This document shows, piece by piece, positions 25,558 to 34,014 of a stretch of DNA of 64,000 nt. The translations under genes and the position numbers were made by a program. How positions within the stretch are numbered: the first letter of the stretch is position 1; the number at the start of each line of letters is the position of its first letter. Source of the stretch: Gluconobacter japonicus. GTDB lineage: Bacteria; Pseudomonadota; Alphaproteobacteria; Acetobacterales; Acetobacteraceae. The notes below the pieces were generated by a model, which was not told the origin of the DNA, ran no database searches, and worked only from the letters and a program-made list of their open reading frames with translations. The stretch covers positions 21,353 through 85,352 of the forward strand of contig NZ_BEWO01000013.1 in the NCBI RefSeq assembly GCF_002723975.1, written 5' to 3'.

Positions 25558-27153
25558 TCAGGCTCGATTCAAGCCTGAAACACTCTCCTTTCGAAAGAGC
25601 GGCTGTCCCACTTGAGGTCGGACAGCCCAGATCATCAGAAAAGCGCCATAAAGCAGGGCAATCCCGTCAACAATGAGACTTGATGCCGTCGCATGAGAGA
25701 GAGGCGTTACAAAAGCGGCGGAGACCGGCATCAGAAATGTCAGGACTGCCGACGCGACCAGCAGCAGTCGAATTGCCAGCCGTTCTCGAAAGCAGAAACA
25801 GACAACCACACAGGAAAGAAACGTTGCAAAGTAAACAATTTGAATTGGTAACATTTTTCCTACAACAGGATGTAATGGCGCCACAGCCAGAACAGCAGAA
25901 ACACCCGCGACACACCCGAGAGAGCAACCGATTGTCAGCGAACAAAGAATACGGGTTGCACGCGTATCTTCCACCCGTCCACTCCCTCGTTCCCTTCGTC
26001 TACGAGAGACAATCCAGAGCTGGTTTCCGGCATAAAACATGAATGCCCCAGCCAGTCCCAGAACAGCATATCCCCAACGCACGCCTTCCCCTCCAAAACT
26101 GCCAAAATGCAGAACGAAGAAAGACGTCAGAACAGCCATCGGAAAGGTTTGATGCCCTGGCAGATAATCCGTTGACAGCAATTTACCGCTGTAGGGATCG
26201 ACCCCGGCAAAACCTCCACTCGCTCCTCGGGCACCATATCGCGGATCAGAGCCCGTCACACGCAACGCAAGATGCCCGCCATGAGAACGATCGTAGATCA
26301 AGGTTTCCGGCGAAAAACCGGGAGCCTGCTTGGCAATAGCGACTACAATTTGAGCAGGCTCCAGCGGAACACGAAGATCACCGGAAATTCGTTGTTGTTG
26401 ATGCCCTTCAGTTTGATCAATCAGGGAATGCCCATGCATTTGCTGATGCATGGCCGATCGGCCCAGAAGAGCGTGTTCAGCTACATAAATTTCATCATGA
26501 AATGCAAATACAACGGACGTCAGGGCCATGATGATATGAAATGGCAACGAGAACAGCCCTAACATGCTATGCAAATCAAGCCACATGCGTTTGGCATTCT
26601 GCCCAAGTCGAATTGCAAACAGATTCTTAATCAGGCCCGGCAAAACAACAAGCGTGCCTGAAATCAGTGCTACTGCATATAAGAGCGCCACTATCCCCAT
26701 GAATAACCGCCCAGCTTCATGAGGCATCCACAAGCCCACCTGCTGATGCAGCATATTGATGAAGTGCGCGGCTTCGGAAGGAGATTGCTTTACGGTTACC
26801 AGAGATCCGTCTTCTGCCAGGGCGGAATAATTTGCTACTGAAGGCCCGTGCATTCTCTGTGGCACGCCCCATACAAGAGTAGCCGGCTGAGAAGGCGTTG
26901 GATGAAGAACAACTGTATAGGAATTTCTGGCTTCAGGATGCTCTGCAAAGATTTTTCCCAACAGTTCTGGCACACGCTCCAATGCAACAGGAGGCGGCAA
27001 AGAGACTGGTGGAGAGGCCCAATCCTGCAAGGGGCGTTCAAACATCGTTATGGCACCTGCATAAAATGCCACAAACAGGAACAGACCACAGACAATCCCG
27101 ACCCAGCTATGGATTTCACGATACATCCGGACGACGTCAGCACGGATTTTCAT
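25558..27153 (-). CDS. PepSY-associated transmembrane protein (iron-siderophore reductase type)
   Basis: 531 residues from the ATG at 27153, which has a GGAG site; the frame is open to 27291, overlapping the upstream gene. Pattern: N-terminal MKIRADVVRMYREIHSWVGIVCGLFLFVAFYAGAITMFERPL with the first membrane helix and its conserved His, periplasmic loops with PepSY-like segments, a further helix pair around WLDLHSMLGLFSLPFHIIMALT, and a cluster of C-terminal helices. Such proteins (PiuB and FpvG types) sit with siderophore receptors and are thought to reduce ferric siderophores at the inner membrane. Last gene of the receptor operon; it overlaps the preceding gene by 4 bases. Confidence 0.85.
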   Translation of the reverse strand: MKIRADVVRMYREIHSWVGIVCGLFLFVAFYAGAITMFERPLQDWASPPVSLPPPVALERVPELLGKIFAEHPEARNSYTVVLHPTPSQPATLVWGVPQRMHGPSVANYSALAEDGSLVTVKQSPSEAAHFINMLHQQVGLWMPHEAGRLFMGIVALLYAVALISGTLVVLPGLIKNLFAIRLGQNAKRMWLDLHSMLGLFSLPFHIIMALTSVVFAFHDEIYVAEHALLGRSAMHQQMHGHSLIDQTEGHQQQRISGDLRVPLEPAQIVVAIAKQAPGFSPETLIYDRSHGGHLALRVTGSDPRYGARGASGGFAGVDPYSGKLLSTDYLPGHQTFPMAVLTSFFVLHFGSFGGEGVRWGYAVLGLAGAFMFYAGNQLWIVSRRRRERGSGRVEDTRATRILCSLTIGCSLGCVAGVSAVLAVAPLHPVVGKMLPIQIVYFATFLSCVVVCFCFRERLAIRLLLVASAVLTFLMPVSAAFVTPLSHATASSLIVDGIALLYGAFLMIWAVRPQVGQPLFRKESVSGLNRA

Positions 27154-27446
27154 GATATTACACTCCGAAGGCCCATATAAACGCCCCAGAGCAGAATGTT
27201 GATGGCCCCCAACACCCCCCAGGCCCTCCATCCTGTTCGGAACATGAAACATCCCCCCAAAACAGCCGTCCAGACTGGAGCAACAAGCCACATCAGATAC
27301 TGGGATGCCGGGGAACGTGGGTCCCCATTCGTGTGGCAGAGCAATCCGACGATACCCACGAGTGCGAGCGACAGCCCCAGTCCAAGTACCAAACCGGCAC
27401 TGGCTTTAGGAAACCAGTTCTTGCTGGAAAGCGGTGTGGACGTCAT
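27150..27446 (-). CDS. Small membrane protein, DUF3649-like
   Basis: 98 residues with about three hydrophobic helices; ends GWRAWGVLGAINILLWGVYMGLR. Size, topology and place between a DUF3325-like gene and a PepSY protein fit DUF3649, a family found in siderophore uptake operons. Both its ends overlap neighbours by ATGA, so translation is coupled. Function in the reductase complex is inferred. Confidence 0.65.
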   Translation of the reverse strand: MTSTPLSSKNWFPKASAGLVLGLGLSLALVGIVGLLCHTNGDPRSPASQYLMWLVAPVWTAVLGGCFMFRTGWRAWGVLGAINILLWGVYMGLRSVIS

Positions 27447-27730
27447 TGCGTTTTAGGCCTCTGCTTCAAAAGAGCCACCCCAATTGGCAACAGGCTCCAG
27501 ACACTCATTAAGAGTGTCAGCAGAACGAAAAATGCTGTTCCACTTCCGTAAATCATGAGGTGAAAAAGGAAGGACAGACAAAGTAGCCCACTCCCCACAA
27601 AGGTACATATCCGCTTCGGGACCGGGCATTTCCATAGCTGTTGCGCTGGCGCTGCAAGATACAGAAAAACTGCCCCAGCCAAACCGATTAGTACTGCAAG
27701 CAGCGTCATCATCATGCTGGTGCCGATCAT
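27443..27730 (-). CDS. Small membrane protein, DUF3325-like
   Basis: 95 residues, three hydrophobic segments (about 8-28, 45-62, 65-85) and a basic tail. It starts one base after the receptor stop and overlaps the next gene by 4 bases. The size and operon position match DUF3325 proteins of siderophore operons. Several Met codons at 1-8 make the exact start uncertain. Confidence 0.65.
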   Translation of the reverse strand: MIGTSMMMTLLAVLIGLAGAVFLYLAAPAQQLWKCPVPKRICTFVGSGLLCLSFLFHLMIYGSGTAFFVLLTLLMSVWSLLPIGVALLKQRPKTQ

Positions 27731-27731
27731 A

Positions 27732-30029
27732 TTACCAGCGATACTCTAAACGTGCCGTCAGATTGCGACCCTGCCCATAATAGCAGGCGGAAACAGCCGT
27801 ACAGGTCGCTACGAACCTCTTATTGGCAATGTTTCGTGCGTTAAACGAAAATGACAGCCCTTTGTATCGAGGGTGAGCAAGAGCAAAATCATACCGCAGA
27901 AACAGATCGAACAACGTGTAATCCGGGATACGAAGCTTATTGGCCGTATCACCGAAGCTCGTACCTGTATAACGAACGCCGCCACCCAATCCGAGACCTG
28001 CCAGAGTTCCATGCTGGATACGCTGATCCAGAAACAGGGATGCCATCCATTTTGGTGCCTGACCAAGATAATTACCAACCTGGGAAGCCGTATTGGATCG
28101 GGTAATTTTGGCGTCACTTCGAGTGCCGGTAAAGATGACCGACATATCCCAGGGCAGATTGGCCTTCCCCTCCAGTTCCAGTCCACGGACGCGCCCCTGT
28201 CCTGTCTGTACAAGGCATGTGGCTGTGCCACACAGACGACCAGCGGGATCGGAAGTGGTCATGTTATTCTGGGTAATCTGGTAGCCCCCAAACGTGACGT
28301 AGATGCTTTTCCCGTACTGATAGCGAATACCGCCTTCGTACTGATCGCCAGTCGTTGGCTTGAATGGTTTGCCATCCACAGATGTTGACGGATCAGAGAC
28401 CTGGGGCTGGAAAGACTGCGCATAGCTGAAATAAGGAGCAAGCCCATTATCAAACAGATACACGGCCCCTGCACGCCATGTGAACGCGTTTGAATTGGTG
28501 ATGTAGCGAGACTTCGTCAGGACATTCAGTGTGTCATCACGCGCCCAATCCTGACGGCCACCGATCGTTACGCGCAGACGATCGAACTTGAGCTGGTCCT
28601 GAAAATAAATGCCGTTCTGTTCACTCACTGTTGCTGAATAAACCTGAGGATTCAGCCCAGAAGAATACCCCGCGCTGCCTCTGGCCTGGGGATTAAAAAT
28701 ATTCAGAACCGGGAAAACAAGCGACGAATTTACAAGATCGCGACTATGCCGCCAATTCGTATAAAAATAATCTGTCCCAACCAACAGAAGATGACGCACA
28801 GGACCTGTCTGAAGGTGCCCCTCAAGCTGTGTATCGGTCGTTACGCCCTGAGACTGACCACGTCCTTCTACAGCACGCCGGCTAACCGTTTCACCCGCAA
28901 CACATCCGGCAATCGCCGCCGTACATTTCGATATCGTATCGCCCGATAGAACAGTGGCGCGATAAAGTGTATTGAGATAGGTATAACGCGTATTGTTTCG
29001 TACCGTCAGATAACGGTTGAACTTGTGTTCAAAGAACGACCCTGCCAGCGCCTGATTACGATCAAACGTATCCCAGCTTGGCTCTCCGATATTGGCGTCA
29101 TTCGCAATATATCGGCCTTTGGATGAGTAAAGTGTACCCGTCGCAGGAAGAAACTGGAACGTCGACCCTCCCTGATCTCTCTGATACTGGGCGAGCAGGG
29201 TCCAAGTTGTACGCGGTGTAATTTTCCAGGTCAAACTGGGAGAAATATAATAACGACCTGTCCGGACCTCATTGACCTGCGTATTTCCATAGCGAGCCAG
29301 TCCAACAATACGTCCTGTAACGGTACCACTCTTGTTTAGGCGGCCAGAAACGTCACCAGAAGCCTGTCCTTGCCAGTTCGACAGGTTGGTAAAACCACTG
29401 CTTTGAAGGAAAAACTCCCCTTCACTTTTGTCAGTCGGGCGTTTGGTTACAAGATTGACCATGCCTCCTGGTGCTGTCTGCCCATAAAGAGCGCCGGACG
29501 GCCCCTTCAAGACTTCAATCTGCTGAAGAGCGAAGGGATCAAATGATGTTCGTGTCCACTGGCCACCAGAGGGCAGACGGAGACCATCCACGAAGTTATT
29601 GTTTGATGAGAACCCACCCGCACCAAACCCACGGACTGACACTTCATCCACACGGCTATCGATTCCTGACGGCTCAGACTGAACGCCTGCTGTGTAAGCC
29701 AGTGCATCGGCAATCGTCGGCGAGGCTCGCAGTTCGATTTCTTCGCGACTGACGATCGAAATTGACTGGGGAGACTCAATAATGGGCGTTCGTGTCTTTG
29801 TTGCAGAGGATGCGTGTGACATGCCTGTCGCAGTCACAACGATGATCTCTTCTTTGGATTTCGATGCCGGGTGTGATGCCGTTTTCTGTTGAGTCTTCTG
29901 AGGCGTTTTCTGCTTTTCGCCATCCACATCCCTTGCAACGACTGGCCTCTCCGCAGCTATGGCAACTGAGGTCAGCCCTGCAAAAACAAGAGCAGGAATC
30001 AAAGTACGTTTAGCGAAAGGAAAAGACAT
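27732..30029 (-). CDS. TonB-dependent siderophore receptor
   Basis: 765 residues from the ATG at 30029, giving a clean signal peptide (MSFPFAKRTLIPALVFAGLTSVAIA); a start at 30068 lacks a ribosome-binding site. TonB box region EEIIVVTAT near 55, plug domain with ESPQSISIVSREEI and EVLKGPSGALYGQTAPGGMVNLVTKRP, and a 22-strand-type barrel ending in LTARLEYRW. The sequence belongs to the ferrichrome/ferric hydroxamate class of receptors. No N-terminal signalling domain. First gene of a four-gene operon with two small membrane proteins and the PepSY protein. A Fur-like repeat lies 43-69 bases upstream of the start. Confidence 0.92.
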   Translation of the reverse strand: MSFPFAKRTLIPALVFAGLTSVAIAAERPVVARDVDGEKQKTPQKTQQKTASHPASKSKEEIIVVTATGMSHASSATKTRTPIIESPQSISIVSREEIELRASPTIADALAYTAGVQSEPSGIDSRVDEVSVRGFGAGGFSSNNNFVDGLRLPSGGQWTRTSFDPFALQQIEVLKGPSGALYGQTAPGGMVNLVTKRPTDKSEGEFFLQSSGFTNLSNWQGQASGDVSGRLNKSGTVTGRIVGLARYGNTQVNEVRTGRYYISPSLTWKITPRTTWTLLAQYQRDQGGSTFQFLPATGTLYSSKGRYIANDANIGEPSWDTFDRNQALAGSFFEHKFNRYLTVRNNTRYTYLNTLYRATVLSGDTISKCTAAIAGCVAGETVSRRAVEGRGQSQGVTTDTQLEGHLQTGPVRHLLLVGTDYFYTNWRHSRDLVNSSLVFPVLNIFNPQARGSAGYSSGLNPQVYSATVSEQNGIYFQDQLKFDRLRVTIGGRQDWARDDTLNVLTKSRYITNSNAFTWRAGAVYLFDNGLAPYFSYAQSFQPQVSDPSTSVDGKPFKPTTGDQYEGGIRYQYGKSIYVTFGGYQITQNNMTTSDPAGRLCGTATCLVQTGQGRVRGLELEGKANLPWDMSVIFTGTRSDAKITRSNTASQVGNYLGQAPKWMASLFLDQRIQHGTLAGLGLGGGVRYTGTSFGDTANKLRIPDYTLFDLFLRYDFALAHPRYKGLSFSFNARNIANKRFVATCTAVSACYYGQGRNLTARLEYRW

Positions 30030-30071
30030 GTGCAGCCCACCGAAGTGCGATCGGAAATGCCGCCTCATATT

Positions 30072-30098
30072 TGCAATTGATAATAAGTGTCAATTGCA
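30072..30098. promoter_or_regulatory. Fur-box-like inverted repeat
   Basis: TGCAATTGA (30072-30080) and TCAATTGCA (30090-30098), perfect arms around TAATAAGTG. The centre reads TTGATAATAAGTGTCAA, close to the Fur pattern of GATAAT repeats. It lies in the promoter of the siderophore receptor. Confidence 0.55.
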
Positions 30099-30206
30099 GG
30101 ATGAGTTTTGAATTGCGTCAAATCGCTTCTACATTTTCTCAGGCATCTTTACCCAATAAGATACCCATAAAAATCAATACTTTATGGTTAATAAATCAAA
30201 ACAAAC

Positions 30207-31145
30207 TCAGGGACTAGTACGGAAAACATTCCACCCCGTATGCTGAACAAGACGTTCCAGCGCACGCGTTCCAAGCAGAGAATTTCCTTGCGTGTTCAGG
30301 CCTGGAGACCAGACGGCAACAGAGGCAACGCCTGGTGTAACCGCAAGAATACCGCCGCCCACACCCGATTTTCCAGGAAGACCGACACGAATGGCGAAAG
30401 AACCAGATCCATCATAATGGCCGCACATCATCATGAGGGCCAAAACAGTCTGGGCATTACGGGTTGAAATGACGCGCTCTCCCGTACGGGGATTAAGCCC
30501 GCCGGTCATTAGGTAAGTTCCTATTTCAGCAAGCTGCCGGCAACTCATGGTGAGGGCACACTGATGAAAGTAAAATGCCAGAGTTTCATCAACTGAATTG
30601 TGAATATTTCCAAATGTTCGCATGTAATTGGCGAGAGCTTTGTTACGAAACCCGGTTTCTTCTTCCTGACTGGCCACATCACGGTCGATAAAAATGGTAT
30701 CAGGATCTACACTCAACGGACGAAGAAGGTTCAGAAGCTCACTCTGGGCACCTTCCAGCCCATAATGTGAAACCAGGATATCAGAAACAACGATCGCTCC
30801 GGCATTGATGAATGGATTTCTTGGAATGCCGTTTTCGTTCTCCAACTGAACAATCGAGTTAAATGCACTACCGGAGGGTTCCTGACGCACGCGGCTCCAC
30901 AAGCCTGCGTCTACCGCATTCAAAGCCAGCGTCAGACCGAAAACCTTGGACACACTCTGAATGGAAAAAGCCTCTTCGGCATCGCCCACAGTATGACTGG
31001 CACCTTCTGCATCAACAATGGCCATACCAAACCGCCCCAGATCGACCGACGCCAAAGGGGGAATATAGTTCGCCACCTGCCCCCGATCTGTCTCAGCACG
31101 CATTTCATCTGCGATTTCCGCAATCGTATCGGTCAGTGACGTCAT
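30207..31145 (-). CDS. glsA: Glutaminase
   Basis: 312 residues, usual for the serine-dependent beta-lactamase-like glutaminase family. Catalytic SxxK in [16 protein letters not shown] near 82-97; family blocks [22 protein letters not shown], and [12 protein letters not shown] near the C-terminus. Hydrolyses glutamine to glutamate and ammonia in the cytoplasm. It lies 58 bases downstream of cysG on the same strand; the two may be co-transcribed but are functionally unrelated. Confidence 0.95.
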   Translation of the reverse strand: MTSLTDTIAEIADEMRAETDRGQVANYIPPLASVDLGRFGMAIVDAEGASHTVGDAEEAFSIQSVSKVFGLTLALNAVDAGLWSRVRQEPSGSAFNSIVQLENENGIPRNPFINAGAIVVSDILVSHYGLEGAQSELLNLLRPLSVDPDTIFIDRDVASQEEETGFRNKALANYMRTFGNIHNSVDETLAFYFHQCALTMSCRQLAEIGTYLMTGGLNPRTGERVISTRNAQTVLALMMMCGHYDGSGSFAIRVGLPGKSGVGGGILAVTPGVASVAVWSPGLNTQGNSLLGTRALERLVQHTGWNVFRTSP

Positions 31146-31203
31146 GGAATATTTCTCCAGAGCAGATTGGGCGCTGTCGTCACGCCTCAGGAACGTTTAT
31201 TGC

Positions 31204-32613
31204 TTACGGTGAAATCACACGATGCCGGACGACCTCACCAACAATGACCAATGCTGGGGAAGATACCGATGCAGTCGCTGCCTGATCGGCAATTGTCGAA
31301 AGCGTTCCTGTCAGAACACGCTGGGAAGGCTGAGTGCCACGTTCAACAATGGCGACTGGCCAGTCTGAGGGAAGACCATTTTGGATCAGACCCGTCATCA
31401 GGGCTGGCAACGTAGATATTCCCATATAGATCACCACAGTCTGACGCCGATCTGCCATGTCATCCCATGGTAGATCCAGAACGCCATCAGCACGCGCATG
31501 TCCCGTGACAAAAAGACAGGCCTGCGCGCAATCCCGGTGGGTTAATGGAATACCGGCATAGGAGGCACAGCCGCTGGCGGCAGTAATACCCGGCACGACC
31601 CGGAATGAAACACCAGCCTCTATAAGAGACTCAATTTCCTCTCCCCCTCGCCCGAAAATAAACGGGTCCCCCCCTTTGAGACGCAGCACGCGTTGCCCTG
31701 CCCTCGCATAACGAACCATCTCTGCATTGATCGCCGATTGGGGCATGGCATGACGGTCACGCTGTTTGCCCACAAAAATCAGTTCAGCATCCCGACGCAC
31801 ACGCTCCAGAAGAACTTTTGGAAGAAGGTTATCATAAAGGACGACATCAGCATTCTGCATAAGATGCAGCGCTTTAAGCGTAAGAAGATCCGGGTCGCCC
31901 GGGCCACCACCGACGAGCCAGACCTCTCCGGCCTTTTTCTGCTCTGTCAGAAGCTGATCCAGCACACGATCAGCACGAGCATCCTCACCGGAAAGTGCAG
32001 CTTCAGCGCCCGGGCCATCCAGAAAATCTTCCCAGATCCGTTTGCGATCCTGAACGGCAGGATAATGAGCAGAAACATGCCCCCTGCGAGACTGCATATA
32101 AGCTGCAAGCTGACCTATTCCTTCCGGCATCCAGCTTTCAATCTGCTCCCGCAACCGGCGAGCCAGAACCGGTGCGCCGCCTGCCGTAGAAATAGCAACC
32201 CGCACCGCCCCCCGGCGGACCTGTGCGGGCGTAATGAACGTCGAAGGCTCCGGATCATCCACTGCGCAGACAGGAATATTCAGGCTCTCAGCGAGCGCTG
32301 CCACATTCCGATTAACCGCTCTGTCATCCGTTGCGGCATAAACAAGACGGCATCCTGCCATAACCTGCCTGAGCATCTCATCGTCAACCCGGCCACCAAC
32401 ATGCCGAGCCAAGCCTTCATCTACCCAGTTCTGAACAATCGGGTTCAGTGTCTCCGCAACGATCTCGATCCCTGCTCCATGATCGAGCAGGAGCCTCCCT
32501 TTGTTGACAGCGACTTCGCCTCCCCCAACAAGCAGAACACGTGCGCCCTCAAGGCGAAGGGAAATGGGAAACCAGCCTGTCTCAACCCCGGATGCGGGCA
32601 TCTCTGTATCCAT
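31204..32613 (-). CDS. cysG: Siroheme synthase
   Basis: 469 residues, bifunctional. The N-terminal half (about 15-210) is precorrin-2 dehydrogenase/ferrochelatase with [18 protein letters not shown] and DDRAVNRNV. The C-terminal half (about 215-465) is uroporphyrinogen-III methyltransferase with [35 protein letters not shown] and [23 protein letters not shown]. Makes siroheme for sulfite or nitrite reductase. No assimilatory reductase gene is seen next to it. Confidence 0.96.
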   Translation of the reverse strand: MDTEMPASGVETGWFPISLRLEGARVLLVGGGEVAVNKGRLLLDHGAGIEIVAETLNPIVQNWVDEGLARHVGGRVDDEMLRQVMAGCRLVYAATDDRAVNRNVAALAESLNIPVCAVDDPEPSTFITPAQVRRGAVRVAISTAGGAPVLARRLREQIESWMPEGIGQLAAYMQSRRGHVSAHYPAVQDRKRIWEDFLDGPGAEAALSGEDARADRVLDQLLTEQKKAGEVWLVGGGPGDPDLLTLKALHLMQNADVVLYDNLLPKVLLERVRRDAELIFVGKQRDRHAMPQSAINAEMVRYARAGQRVLRLKGGDPFIFGRGGEEIESLIEAGVSFRVVPGITAASGCASYAGIPLTHRDCAQACLFVTGHARADGVLDLPWDDMADRRQTVVIYMGISTLPALMTGLIQNGLPSDWPVAIVERGTQPSQRVLTGTLSTIADQAATASVSSPALVIVGEVVRHRVISP

Positions 32614-32743
32614 ACGCTTTCAGAAAACGGTTCCGGAAAGGAACACCTGTCTCTTCACTACACGCCCGCTCCTGAGAGGCAAAGCCGGTCAGAGTACGGA
32701 TGGTTACAAAAGCAACATCGCTCACATGGGCAGAAAGTGTTTT

Positions 32744-32893
32744 TTAGCGGTACCCGTACCCACCTCCGCCACCCATGTATGGACCACCATGATGATGGTG
32801 GTGGTGATGCCAGTCATGATCGCGGGGTCCATGACAGGCCATCAAAGGGAGCATCAAACCAAAGCCCAGAAACAATGTCGCAAGACGCTTCAT
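32744..32893 (-). CDS. His-rich micro-lipoprotein
   Basis: 49 residues, below common gene-calling limits. It begins MKRLATLFLGFGLMLPLMAC, a signal peptide with a lipobox-like LMAC, so lipidation at Cys20 is expected. The mature part contains seven consecutive His (29-35) and a Gly/Tyr-rich tail ending GYGYR. A strong AAGGAGGA ribosome-binding site lies 8 bases before the ATG. Likely a periplasmic-face lipoprotein that could bind metal (inference from composition). It sits 130 bases upstream of cysG on the same strand. Confidence 0.7.
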   Translation of the reverse strand: MKRLATLFLGFGLMLPLMACHGPRDHDWHHHHHHHGGPYMGGGGGYGYR

Positions 32894-33087
32894 CAATCAT
32901 GTCCTCCTTCAGAACTGACGGAAAACTATTTCGGCAATATGGCCTGATTCAGGCGAAATCTGGAGGATGAATAACCGGGACAGAAAGTCTTTTCTGAAAG
33001 GAGCGTTATCTTTTCCAATGATTTGGCTTATAGTCCCAATACGTGCCGGGAGATCTCTTTCGTGCACCGCCCAGCCCGGAGTGCGCC

Positions 33088-33213
33088 ATGGCCCAATTCC
33101 TCGTCAAAGCCTTTAAGTCCCTTCAGGACGGAGTAGGTTTTCCGGTTCTTTTGGGTATTCTGGCGGCCCTGGTACTCATCGGATACCTCGTGCTGTCTCT
33201 GCTGCTCACATGA
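33088..33213 (+). CDS. 41-residue single-helix membrane peptide
   Basis: MAQFLVKAFKSLQDG followed by one long hydrophobic helix (about residues 16-40) and a stop. GGAG lies 5-8 bases before the ATG. It is 77 bases upstream of the HD gene on the same strand. No family recognised; reality as a gene rests on the start signal and the clear membrane helix. Confidence 0.5.
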   Translation: MAQFLVKAFKSLQDGVGFPVLLGILAALVLIGYLVLSLLLT

Positions 33214-33290
33214 GCTCGCAACGACAGTCTGAATTTTATTGATCGCCTGCTCTTCAGGGGCGCACGATACCCACTGACCGGAACTGATGA

Positions 33291-33866
33291 ATGACCACAA
33301 CCGAGATCGAAAGACGTCTCGAGTTCCTGCGTGAAGCTTCAAAACTGAAAGACGTCCTCCGTCGTTCCTTTACACAGGATGGCCAGCCAGAGAGCACAGC
33401 AGAGCATACATGGGGCCTGTGTCTTCTGGTCATGACCTTCGCAGATTATCTTGAAGGCCTCGATCTGCTGAAGCTGTTGAAAATCTGTATTTTGCACGAT
33501 CTTGGGGAGGCCATTCATGGAGACGTTCCGGCAATCTCCATCGAAGCCTCTCTTAACAAATCCAAACAGGAGCGCGAAGATCTCCTGACCATCATGGCGC
33601 CGCTACCTGACACACTCCAGGCCGAGTTTCTTCAACTCTGGGATGAGTATGAAAACGCGTCCAGCCCTGAAGCTCGCATGGCCAAAGCGTTCGACAAGAT
33701 CGAGACCATCTGGCAGCACAATAACGGTGTTAATCCCCCAGATTTCGATCATGGCTTCAATCTGACCTATGGTCGACGTTACACAGATCATTCCTCTCTG
33801 ACCCGGGCGATAAGAGACGTTCTTGATCGGGAAACGCGGCGGAAGTCAGAAAAAGCATTCCTCTGA
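33291..33866 (+). CDS. HD-domain phosphohydrolase (YfbR/HDDC2-like 5'-nucleotidase)
   Basis: 191 residues, compact HD domain: His in ESTAEHTWGLCLL near 41, the HD pair in KICILHDLGEAIHGDVPA near 67-68, and a later Asp in FDKIETIWQHNNG near 128. Length and order of motifs fit the YfbR/HDDC2 group, which dephosphorylates deoxyribonucleoside 5'-monophosphates in a metal-dependent manner. Substrate not proven. It stands alone between a small membrane peptide and a TonB receptor. Confidence 0.8.
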   Translation: MTTTEIERRLEFLREASKLKDVLRRSFTQDGQPESTAEHTWGLCLLVMTFADYLEGLDLLKLLKICILHDLGEAIHGDVPAISIEASLNKSKQEREDLLTIMAPLPDTLQAEFLQLWDEYENASSPEARMAKAFDKIETIWQHNNGVNPPDFDHGFNLTYGRRYTDHSSLTRAIRDVLDRETRRKSEKAFL

Positions 33867-33935
33867 TACCCCGTCACTATCGTTCTGTTGCTCGACAAAA
33901 CGGACTGTATCCGTCACAACAAAGCTCTCCTCCCG

Positions 33936-33973
33936 TTGGTACGGCAAAGGCTTCCGCCCGATAACCGTACCAA
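33936..33973. promoter_or_regulatory. Inverted repeat upstream of an orphan TonB receptor
   Basis: TTGGTACGG (33936-33944) and CCGTACCAA (33965-33973), perfect 9-base arms around 20 bases, ending 41 bases before the receptor ATG. No T-run follows, so an operator is more likely than a terminator. Confidence 0.5.
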
Positions 33974-34014
33974 AAGATTTAAGGTCCTAGCCCACGGAGA
34001 TCAGCAGAGCGACA

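Noticed and set aside
25557..25579. Hairpin TTCAGGCT/AGCCTGAA between the two convergent receptor-region genes
   Set aside because: It overlaps the end of the PepSY coding sequence and has no T-run; not strong enough to call a terminator.
31693..32970. 425-codon plus-strand frame opposite cysG
   Set aside because: Antisense to siroheme synthase and to the small lipoprotein gene; no recognisable protein features.
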